The translations under genes and the position numbers were made by a program. Shown piece by piece: positions 6,050 through 12,876 of a stretch of DNA of 13,520 nucleotides; the first letter of the stretch is position 1; each line of letters starts with the position of its first letter. The notes below the pieces were generated by a model that was given only the letters and a program-made list of their open reading frames with translations, was not told the origin of the DNA and did no database searches. The DNA is taken from the NCBI GenBank assembly GCA_050013795.1, contig JBEKEO010000071.1:1-13520 (forward strand), written 5' to 3'. The DNA is from CAWHOW01 sp050013795 (GTDB lineage: Bacteria > Bacteroidota > Bacteroidia > Bacteroidales > CG2-30-32-10).

Positions 6050-8113
6050 TTACCAGATTTTAGCCCGTTTATCAGGGGCATAATATAATGGGTCCGTAGG
6101 TTTTATTTTGAATGCTTCATAAAGTTCGGGGACGTTGCGTACAACTGCATTGACTCTTGCAACACCCGGTGCATGTACATCTTCTTTCAGTTTACGCATT
6201 TGGTCTTTATCGCGAATTGTCATTCTCCACACTTGTCCATATGAAAGGAAAAAACGTTGAAGTGGAGTGAACCCATCAATACTTGCTGTATCTCCGGTAG
6301 TTTTCCAGACTTTTTTCAGTGCATTAAGTGAAACTGTAATGCCGCCAAAATCAGCAATATTTTCACCGAGTGTGAGTTTACCATCAACATGAAGACTGTC
6401 AAGAATTTTAAAACTATTGTATTGGTCAATAAGTACATTGGTTTGTTTAATAAAATTAGCTGCATCTTCTTTTGTCCACCAGTCTTTCAGGTTGCCATTC
6501 TTATCAAACTGTCTTCCTTCATCATCAAAGCCGTGCGTCATTTCGTGACCGATGACAGCGCCAATAGCGCCATAATTGATTGCCACATCAGCATCTTTAT
6601 TGAAGAAGGGTGGCTGAAGAATAGCTGCAGGAAATACTATTTCATTCATATTTGGATTGTAATATGCATTAATGGTTTGAGGAGACATATGCCATTCCTG
6701 CTTATCAACTGGTTTACCAACCTTATTCATCAAATAAGCAAACTCAAATTTATCAGAATTCATAACGTTCTTCACATAAGATTCACGTGATATTTCAAGT
6801 TTTGAATAGTCTATCCATTTATCGGGATATCCTATTTTTACATTCATTACTTCAAGTTTTGCCAATGCCTGAACCTTAGTATCCTTGCTCATCCAAGTAA
6901 GAGTCTGAATCCTTTCTTTTAATGATTCTTTTAAATTCATTACTAGTTCAAGCATCGATTTCTTTGCTTCTGGAGGGAAAAATTTATCAACATAGACTTG
7001 CCCAACAGCTTCACCCATTCCGCCATCTACAGTATTCAAAACCCGTTTCCATCTGGGTTGCATTTTTGTTTTACCAGACAGAACCTTAGAATAAAAATTA
7101 AAATGTTCTTTTTCAAAATCCGAACTCAGGTATGATGCATTGGAACTGATAAGGTGCCATCTTAAATATGTTTTCCAGGAATCAATACTTACTTCTTGCA
7201 TAAGATCGCTTAATTTTTCAAAGAATGAAGGTTGTCCAACATTGACCTCTTTAATACCGGAAATTCCAATACCACTGAAATAATCTTTCCAGGAAATAAA
7301 AGGAACTTTCTTTTGAAGTTCATCCAGTTTATACTTATTATATCCCTTTACCGGGTCGCGAAGATCAACTCTTTTCCAAGATGCCTCGGCTAATCTTGTC
7401 TCTATCTTAAGAATATTTTCAGCACTTCCTTCAGCTTTCTTTTTGTCATCACCCAAGAGTTCGAACATTTTTGCAATATGAATTTTATAATTATCCCGAA
7501 TGTCTTTTGAACGGGCATCTTTACCCAGATAATAATCCCTGTCGGGAAGACCAATACCACCCTGGCGCAAACGTGCAATAACCATTTCGCTGTTCTTTTC
7601 ATCGGGAGCAGCATAAATCATGAAGAAAGGATAATTGCCAATTGTATGAAGATGCACTATTTCATTCTGCAGGTCATTTTTTGTCTTTATGGCATCTATC
7701 AGTTTAAATTCATCATCAAGAGGTTTTGCTCCTTCTTTATCAATTTTCACAGAATCCATGCCTGAGGAATAGAAATCACCTATTTTTCTTTTATTGCTGT
7801 TTTTATCTGCTTTATCATCTTTCGAAGCATCTTCCAAAATGCTTTTCAGGTCCTTATATGTTTTTTCCTGAAGAACTTCGAAAGCACCATAACGGCTGTA
7901 TTCTTCCGGTACAGGATTATTTTTGATCCATCCACCATTTGCGAACATGAAAAAGTTAGCACCCGGATTAACCGTGGTATCCATGTTCTTTTTATCAATG
8001 GCAGGCTCAGCCAGTTTGTTTTCTTTTCCTTTGTTAGTATTACATGCTGTAATCATAGTAATCATCATAATAAACAATGTTCCTAAATAATTAAAATTAG
8101 TCTTATTTTTCAT
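6050..8113 (-). CDS. M13 family zinc metallopeptidase (neprilysin/PepO type), lipoprotein
   Basis: 687 residues, full length for bacterial M13 enzymes. A lipoprotein signal ends at Cys24 (ITMITAC). The N-terminal M13 domain begins with the family block DTTVNPGANFFMFANGGWIKNNPVPEEYSRYGAF. The catalytic part has the substrate-binding NAYYNPNMNEIVFPAAILQPPFF, the zinc motif HEMTH (His523, Glu524, His527) within VIGHEMTHGFDDEGRQFD, the third ligand Glu584 with Asp588 in ENIADFGG, and the closing HAPGVARVNAVVRNVPELYEAF ending in KIW. All residues expected for activity are present. M13 enzymes cleave small peptides, usually on the amino side of hydrophobic residues; here the enzyme would be anchored in the envelope, facing the periplasm or surface. 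It has its own candidate promoter and stands convergent to the DUF4190 gene. Confidence 0.95.
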   Translation of the reverse strand: MKNKTNFNYLGTLFIMMITMITACNTNKGKENKLAEPAIDKKNMDTTVNPGANFFMFANGGWIKNNPVPEEYSRYGAFEVLQEKTYKDLKSILEDASKDDKADKNSNKRKIGDFYSSGMDSVKIDKEGAKPLDDEFKLIDAIKTKNDLQNEIVHLHTIGNYPFFMIYAAPDEKNSEMVIARLRQGGIGLPDRDYYLGKDARSKDIRDNYKIHIAKMFELLGDDKKKAEGSAENILKIETRLAEASWKRVDLRDPVKGYNKYKLDELQKKVPFISWKDYFSGIGISGIKEVNVGQPSFFEKLSDLMQEVSIDSWKTYLRWHLISSNASYLSSDFEKEHFNFYSKVLSGKTKMQPRWKRVLNTVDGGMGEAVGQVYVDKFFPPEAKKSMLELVMNLKESLKERIQTLTWMSKDTKVQALAKLEVMNVKIGYPDKWIDYSKLEISRESYVKNVMNSDKFEFAYLMNKVGKPVDKQEWHMSPQTINAYYNPNMNEIVFPAAILQPPFFNKDADVAINYGAIGAVIGHEMTHGFDDEGRQFDKNGNLKDWWTKEDAANFIKQTNVLIDQYNSFKILDSLHVDGKLTLGENIADFGGITVSLNALKKVWKTTGDTASIDGFTPLQRFFLSYGQVWRMTIRDKDQMRKLKEDVHAPGVARVNAVVRNVPELYEAFKIKPTDPLYYAPDKRAKIW

Positions 8114-8135
8114 GGAATTAGATTTTATAGTCGGG

Positions 8136-8143
8136 CAAAATTA
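8136..8143 (-). promoter_or_regulatory. Candidate -7 box for the M13 peptidase gene
   Basis: TAATTTTG on the minus strand, 22 bases before the ATG at 8113. A TTG lies 24 bases upstream of it (8170-8168), slightly beyond the usual spacing. Confidence 0.4.
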
Positions 8144-8293
8144 TTAAATTGCAATAAATAAACATTACAATTGTACTTAAATCAGACACAATGCAAGATG
8201 AATAAGACGTAACAATCTTTTCTGAAAACGAACTGATGAAAAACAACCTATAAAGAAGATGGGATTACTATTATTTACAAAGAGTATTTTATA

Positions 8294-9469
8294 TCAATGA
8301 TTAATCACAATCTTTTTATATGCACTTCCTTTCCCTATATTTATACTAAGATAATAAATGCCATTTGGGAAATCAGACAGGTCGATATGAACTACATCAC
8401 CTCTTTTCTTAACAGTCCATTTACCAAGCGGTTGCCCAAAAGAAGTAAAAACCTGAATCTCGTATTTATCGACCGCAAAGTTTTCATATATATTAATTTT
8501 CCCATCGGAAGGGTTAGGATATATCATAACATTATCCAGTTCATCTGAAACGTTCAGATTAGCTGGAATTCCTTCGCATAATTGGTCGAGTTCACGAACA
8601 CAGGCATAGGGAACGAAATTATACGAATGAGCGCCAACTGCATATTGATTGATCAGCAATGGTTGTGAAAGATAATCAATGGAGAATATCTGTTTGTTGT
8701 TTGCCTGCCATTGTAATAATTGTCGTATCCTGAATGTATCGGGGTTAAATTGATTATTTTCATTCTGTGTACCATAATAAAAAATATCTTCCACTCCAAT
8801 TGCATTCACTGCATCAAGATAAGCTGTTTTCTGAGAAGCGCTTACATTCGCTGAATTTATGATCTCTTCGGCATTCTGAGGTATCATGATGAAATTTTGA
8901 TTGCCCGTAACAGAGTCGACATGATGACGGATATTCTTAACAAACTGTATCATTAATGTATCAGCTAGCGGTTGCTGGGAGTTTTCAACCATCCAATAAT
9001 AATAAGAATCAATAAGATCCATATAAATGCCGTCGAAACCCTGCTTTATGATAGTGTCTGTATAGGCAAATATGATTTTTTGCCATGCAGGGTACCAGAA
9101 CTTTACGTTATAGTTGCCGGGCAAACCGGTGTTTACGGCATCAATCCATATAGGAAGGGTTTTATCCCATGCATTATTCCAGTAATAACGATAATTTTCA
9201 GCTTCGCCAATAGATATGTATGCAATTACCTTTTTACCGCTTGATTTTATCTGTTCAATTTCTTTGGGAGTGAATTTGTTTTCATCGGTTCCATTGGATG
9301 AATAATCTATTACAACAAGCTTAAAAGTTGTGTCGCTGGCAATCTGTGAAATATTAACTCCCTGCAACTGGTAAGCCCATGCGTTAATATTGGTGAGCAA
9401 CTGCCTCTGAGAAAATGCCTGCATTGATATAAGAAGTATTCCAAAAATTATGATATAATACTTTTTCAT
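8294..9469 (-). CDS. Secreted GH114/TM1410-like TIM-barrel protein with T9SS type A sorting domain
   Basis: 391 residues. A signal peptide (MKKYYIIIFGILLISMQAFS, cut near QRQ) leads into a TIM-barrel domain (about 25-300). It carries the marks of the MJ1477/TM1410 and GH114 (endo-alpha-1,4-polygalactosaminidase-like) group: LVVIDYSSNGTDE (Asp55), KKVIAYISIGEAENYRYYW (Glu89, Glu91) and GFDGIYMDLIDSYYYW (Asp151, Asp154). These acidic residues at strand ends fit a retained glycoside hydrolase active site. Residues about 312-391 (NVMIYPNPSDGKINI ... FPNGIYYLSINIGKG ... KIVINH) are a T9SS type A signal, so the protein should cross the outer membrane and be surface-bound or released. The start is the ATG at 9469, where the signal peptide begins; an upstream in-frame ATG at 9502 adds 11 residues without signal features. 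The response regulator gene ends 66 bases upstream with no visible terminator, so co-transcription is possible. The substrate is unknown. Confidence 0.88.
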   Translation of the reverse strand: MKKYYIIIFGILLISMQAFSQRQLLTNINAWAYQLQGVNISQIASDTTFKLVVIDYSSNGTDENKFTPKEIEQIKSSGKKVIAYISIGEAENYRYYWNNAWDKTLPIWIDAVNTGLPGNYNVKFWYPAWQKIIFAYTDTIIKQGFDGIYMDLIDSYYYWMVENSQQPLADTLMIQFVKNIRHHVDSVTGNQNFIMIPQNAEEIINSANVSASQKTAYLDAVNAIGVEDIFYYGTQNENNQFNPDTFRIRQLLQWQANNKQIFSIDYLSQPLLINQYAVGAHSYNFVPYACVRELDQLCEGIPANLNVSDELDNVMIYPNPSDGKINIYENFAVDKYEIQVFTSFGQPLGKWTVKKRGDVVHIDLSDFPNGIYYLSINIGKGSAYKKIVINH

Positions 9470-9535
9470 TGAGGTATTTTTAAAATTAAAATAGTAATCC
9501 ATTCATATCAGTTCAGTAGCAATCTAAAGAGCCCC

Positions 9536-10189
9536 TTACATTTCAACCAGTCCGTTTTTAATTGCGTAAGTGAGTAAGTTTACCGTATTGCGTGAACCGG
9601 TTTTTGAAATAAGATTTGCGCGATGTCCATTTACAGTACGCTGACTTAAGAAAAGTTTTTCGGCAATTTCAACATCAGTAAGGCCTTCGGCAATAAGCTG
9701 CAATACTTCCATCTCGCGTTTTGTAAGGTTTGCATCAGTTGTTTCCTGCTGCTGTTTCTGAGGTTGAATGTACTTTCGTGTGAAAAAGGAAAGCAACTCT
9801 TCGGAATAATAATTTTTCCCTTCTGAAATTAATTGGATGGCACGGTAAAGGTCTTCCTTGCAAATGTTCTTTAAAAGAAATCCGCATACACCTGCATCAA
9901 CCATATTTTGCAGATATTCTTCTTCTCCGAACATCGAAAGTGCTACAATTTTAATGTTGGGATATTTCAGCAATGCCTGTTTTGTAGCTTCAATGCCATT
10001 CATTACAGGCATTTCGATATCCATAAATACTAAATCGACTTTCGTTTCCTTGAGAATGTCAAGAAATTCTTCGCCATTCTTTGCTTCGGCAACAACTTTA
10101 GTGTTCTTTAGTTTGTTGATGACCATAGCAAGGCCTTTCCTGAAGATTTCGTGATCATCAACGATCATTATTTCTATACATTTTACCAT
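9536..10189 (-). CDS. NarL/FixJ-type response regulator (REC + LuxR-type helix-turn-helix)
   Basis: 217 residues. The receiver domain (4-120) has the acidic pair Asp11-Asp12, the phosphoacceptor Asp57 in VFMDIEMPVMNG, Ser85 in ALSMFGEE and Lys107 in GFLLKN, so all switch residues are present. After a Gln-rich linker (about 141-153), the LuxR/GerE DNA-binding domain (155-215) reads LTKREMEVLQLIAEGLTD, VEIAEKLFLSQRTVNGH. Phosphorylation by a histidine kinase should promote dimerisation and DNA binding. The start ATG 10189 puts the receiver domain at its normal position. The frame is open up to ATG 10282, but that stretch is the terminator of the preceding gene. The partner may be the HisKA_3 kinase at the right edge, though two genes lie between them. 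No target operator could be identified. Confidence 0.93.
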   Translation of the reverse strand: MVKCIEIMIVDDHEIFRKGLAMVINKLKNTKVVAEAKNGEEFLDILKETKVDLVFMDIEMPVMNGIEATKQALLKYPNIKIVALSMFGEEEYLQNMVDAGVCGFLLKNICKEDLYRAIQLISEGKNYYSEELLSFFTRKYIQPQKQQQETTDANLTKREMEVLQLIAEGLTDVEIAEKLFLSQRTVNGHRANLISKTGSRNTVNLLTYAIKNGLVEM

Positions 10190-10227
10190 AATGCAAATAT
10201 CATATTTTTTTATATTATGGCAAAAGT

Positions 10228-10235
10228 CAAAATTA
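10228..10235 (-). promoter_or_regulatory. Candidate -7 box for the response regulator gene
   Basis: TAATTTTG on the minus strand, between the terminator stem and the ATG at 10189, leaving a leader of about 30 bases. No upstream TTG element is visible, because that position falls in the GC-rich hairpin. Confidence 0.35.
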
Positions 10236-10240
10236 TTATG

Positions 10241-10279
10241 CGTAAAATAAAAGAGGGGCGCAGCAAAGCTGCGCCCCTC
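10241..10279 (-). terminator. Strong rho-independent terminator after the 595-residue T9SS cargo gene
   Basis: GAGGGGCGCAGC (10253-10264) pairs perfectly with GCTGCGCCCCTC (10268-10279) over a 3-base loop. On the minus strand TTTTATTTTA follows. The stem is far richer in G and C than its surroundings. It lies 22 bases past the stop of the cargo gene. Confidence 0.92.
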
Positions 10280-10300
10280 CATGCTTAAATTGTTGTTTCT

Positions 10301-12088
10301 TTAGTCAACTATTAATTTCCCTGAATTAACAATCTCTTTATTCACCTGTATCTCGTAAATATACATTCCTTTTGCCATTCCCTCACTGGATATGGTAAGG
10401 TATTCCGAATTTTCAATGCTTTCCTCTTTAAGAACTCTTCCAGTAATGTCGTATACTTTGAGTGTTACAAGCCTGTTTTCGCTATTAGGATTGCTAACAT
10501 AAACAGTTGCGGTATTTGTAAACGGGTTAGGATAAATGTTTACATCATATAAATTGTTTATGTTATGTTCAACTATGCCTGCGCCTTCATATATATATAT
10601 GTACGTTGTATCATATTTGAAGTCAAGGTTAGTGAAATGCGGTGATGATGAAGTTAAAGTTACAGAGTATGTTGTATCATAAAACCTGGTCCCGGGAATA
10701 TCAACTACCAGCTTATATTTATGACCGGTAGTAGGAAGATCAGTGAAATTATAATCACCGTTACTATTTGTATGAGCAACCCTGCATGCTCCGCCGGGAT
10801 TTTCAACCAGCACCACTTTTACGCCACGCGATACCATAGCTGTATGTGAGGTATCAGACCATACAGAACCACTGATACTTCCGGTTCCAATTCCCATAGC
10901 TACTCTAGTTAACGAATCACTCTGGCAATGAATAGTGATATTTGTATCTCTGGTTACGGATAGAGGAGTAGCTGATAGCCAAAATATAGAATCACCATAA
11001 TATGTAGGTTCAAGATAAGGATACTTATTCGTATCAGGATTTGCCTGGACAATATAAGCATCGAGGGCTATATAAGGTACATCGGCAAACTGGAAATGCC
11101 CGTTTGTATCAATATCAACAGTTTCAAGCCATTCGCTTATATGGAACCATGTTTTATCGCTAAATATAAGGTTCGCTGTTCCTTTCTTTACTGTTCTTGC
11201 TCCTGAACTATCAAAAACATTTCCGGTAATAGAATACACACCTAAGGTATCGGCAAGATATTCAGTACTCATTATTTTATTGTTCTTATCGCAATGAACA
11301 ATGGCTATCGGATAATGAACCCCTTTTGCCCAGAACTGGTAATTATTAAGAGTGTCCTCTATAAAAAGAGTGCTGTACGTATAATTTATCAAAGCGCAAT
11401 AAGATGTTATACTATCAATATCGGTAATATATTCGTGAACCCTGATAACATTTAATGATGAGACATAAGGAGTAGTTATTGTGCCAAAAGCATCACAGGT
11501 AAGTGTTTTTTTCCTTTTGCTGATATAATTAGTGTCCCAGTTAGTTATGGTGAGACTGTCGTTCAAATGGAATGTTACTTCCCACCTTGCCGAATCAGTG
11601 AAGGCGCTGCCATAGGTTGCCGGAGTTCCCATAAGCAATTCCTGCGGACTTTCCTTAACATTCTGATATCCATAAGGCCCTCCTACATTGCCCCTGAATC
11701 CTACTATAGAAAACCCGGCAGAATCGGTTTTCCAGTACATATATCCATAATTGTTGGCGTAAACAGGAGCCCCGCCATAAAAACTTGTGAAAAAGAATGA
11801 CGGTCCCCATGTATATAAATTAGCACCGGGGAAATCGTGTGCATAAGCCTGATAGGGCGTTGTTGGCGAATAGATGGCAAACTTGGGATAGCTGCTGACA
11901 AGTGATGAGAAATCAAATACCTGAGCAGATGAACTTGGCGTACCAAAATTCAAACTCTTATGAAGGGTATCATTGCCTACCAGGTCTTCCCTTCCGGGTC
12001 GCGGCATATCGGATGATGTTATGGTTATCTGCGCTTTTGCCAGCATCATTACCATTACAAGGGCTAAGGTAAATGTTAACTTTTTCAT
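10301..12088 (-). CDS. T9SS cargo with two carboxypeptidase-regulatory-like modules and an unrecognised N-terminal domain
   Basis: 595 residues. A signal peptide (MKKLTFTLALVMVMMLAKA, cut before QITIT) is followed by an N-terminal domain (about 20-280) opening with ITITSSDMPRPG. It is rich in Tyr, Trp, Ser and Thr and looks all-beta; I recognise no enzyme motif in it. Two beta-sandwich modules of the carboxypeptidase regulatory-like type follow: about 284-390 (YSITGNVFDSSGART ... GHFQFADVP) and about 403-500 (GSISGSVW ... NSNGDYNFTDLPTTGHKYKLVVDIPG). Residues about 512-595 form a T9SS type A sorting domain (NVNIYPNPFTNTATVYV ... LKVYDITGRVLKEE ... GMAKGMYIYEIQ). The product is therefore probably delivered to the cell surface, where binding or structure is more likely than catalysis. 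The start is ATG 12088, the beginning of the signal peptide, rather than the in-frame ATG 12115. A strong terminator follows the gene. Confidence 0.9.
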   Translation of the reverse strand: MKKLTFTLALVMVMMLAKAQITITSSDMPRPGREDLVGNDTLHKSLNFGTPSSSAQVFDFSSLVSSYPKFAIYSPTTPYQAYAHDFPGANLYTWGPSFFFTSFYGGAPVYANNYGYMYWKTDSAGFSIVGFRGNVGGPYGYQNVKESPQELLMGTPATYGSAFTDSARWEVTFHLNDSLTITNWDTNYISKRKKTLTCDAFGTITTPYVSSLNVIRVHEYITDIDSITSYCALINYTYSTLFIEDTLNNYQFWAKGVHYPIAIVHCDKNNKIMSTEYLADTLGVYSITGNVFDSSGARTVKKGTANLIFSDKTWFHISEWLETVDIDTNGHFQFADVPYIALDAYIVQANPDTNKYPYLEPTYYGDSIFWLSATPLSVTRDTNITIHCQSDSLTRVAMGIGTGSISGSVWSDTSHTAMVSRGVKVVLVENPGGACRVAHTNSNGDYNFTDLPTTGHKYKLVVDIPGTRFYDTTYSVTLTSSSPHFTNLDFKYDTTYIYIYEGAGIVEHNINNLYDVNIYPNPFTNTATVYVSNPNSENRLVTLKVYDITGRVLKEESIENSEYLTISSEGMAKGMYIYEIQVNKEIVNSGKLIVD

Positions 12089-12177
12089 GGTGTATAGTTT
12101 TAAATGAATACTCAAATTTACTGTTTTTTTTTAAAATGCATTTTTAAGTTTCTTTTTTTTGACTTAATCCTGCGAAA

Positions 12178-12209
12178 CAAAATTACTTCTATATTAATGT
12201 GTGGGAAAG
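12178..12209 (-). promoter_or_regulatory. Candidate promoter for the 595-residue T9SS cargo gene
   Basis: On the minus strand TAATTTTG (12185-12178) fits the -7 consensus. A near-consensus TTTC (12209-12206) lies 20 bases upstream, where TTTG is expected. The leader would be about 80 bases. Confidence 0.45.
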
Positions 12210-12257
12210 GGATAAAATGCCTGATTTGTGAGGGTATTTTTACGGGTTTTGGTTGCG

Positions 12258-12271
12258 AAGTTTAAAGTTTA
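12258..12271 (+). repeat. Short tandem repeat AAGTTTA x2
   Basis: AAGTTTA occurs twice back to back and is followed by AGGTTCA, a degenerate third unit, in the 244-base gap between the small lipoprotein gene and the T9SS cargo gene. It has no obvious function. Confidence 0.5.
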
Positions 12272-12332
12272 AGGTTCAATGTTGATAATATTGAAGCAAT
12301 GATAATTTTGCAATAGTATCTTTCTTGAAAAA

Positions 12333-12818
12333 TTATTTAGAAATTTTTTTCCCGAAAACATCAGTATTCGAATATAAGTTGTAACGATTATCAGTAGTAT
12401 AATTGTAATAATAAACTGAATCCGTACCAATAAAATGTCCTCCACTTTCATTTAATGTTGCACTTACACCATAGCTTATTGTTGGCATCACTCCATGTGT
12501 GTCAATTTTAACTTCAAAATGGTTTGTGGTATCGCTATAAATATAGATAGAATTATTTGTGGATGGATTTATAGTTATTCTTGAATTGTAGGATGATGAG
12601 TCTGAATAATAATGTCCGGGCATATTTTCACCATTATCATATCGTTTAAAATAATATCGTCCTATAAATTTTAAGCGATAATCTGGAACTGTTGTTGTTG
12701 GTATTGTTGTTTGTGGCGCTTGCAGTTTGTCCTTTTTACAGGATAAATAAAACACAAAACCGCATAATAAAAGCGCAAGCAAACCAAGTGTTGTAATGGT
12801 AAGAGTTGTTTTTTTCAT
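12333..12818 (-). CDS. Small hypothetical lipoprotein
   Basis: 161 residues; family not recognised. The N-terminus MKKTTLTITTLGLLALLLCGFVFYLSC is a lipoprotein signal with Cys27, followed by KKDK. That lysine-and-acid pattern right after the cysteine is common in Bacteroidota and loosely resembles surface lipoprotein export signals. A short Thr/Pro linker (about 34-44) precedes a domain of about 115 residues rich in Tyr, Ser, Asn and Thr with alternating hydrophobic residues (YRLKFIGRYYFKRYD, SRITINP, NSIYIYSDTT, HFIGTDSVYYYNYTT), which suggests a small beta-barrel or sandwich. No catalytic motif is visible. The gene starts 58 bases after the end of the histidine kinase gene, with no terminator or clear promoter between, so they may be co-transcribed. 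Confidence 0.82.
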   Translation of the reverse strand: MKKTTLTITTLGLLALLLCGFVFYLSCKKDKLQAPQTTIPTTTVPDYRLKFIGRYYFKRYDNGENMPGHYYSDSSSYNSRITINPSTNNSIYIYSDTTNHFEVKIDTHGVMPTISYGVSATLNESGGHFIGTDSVYYYNYTTDNRYNLYSNTDVFGKKISK

Positions 12819-12876
12819 GGCGCATTAATTTATAATACTAACAAAGAGATAAAAACAAATCCAATAAAGATGCACT

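Noticed and set aside
6389..6790. 133-codon plus-strand open frame
   Set aside because: It is antisense to the catalytic core of the M13 peptidase (HEMTH, NAYY), which is clearly the coding strand.
9858..10154. 98-codon plus-strand open frame
   Set aside because: It is antisense to the receiver domain of the response regulator and has no signature of its own.
12275..12295. Inverted repeat TTCAAT...ATTGAA as a terminator for the small lipoprotein gene
   Set aside because: The stem is short and AT-rich, pairs better on the plus strand (a G-U pair becomes C-A on the minus strand), and has no T-run in the direction needed.
12303..12310. TAATTTTG box on the plus strand
   Set aside because: It fits the promoter consensus, but no plus-strand gene follows it. 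It shows that this 8-mer also occurs by chance here.
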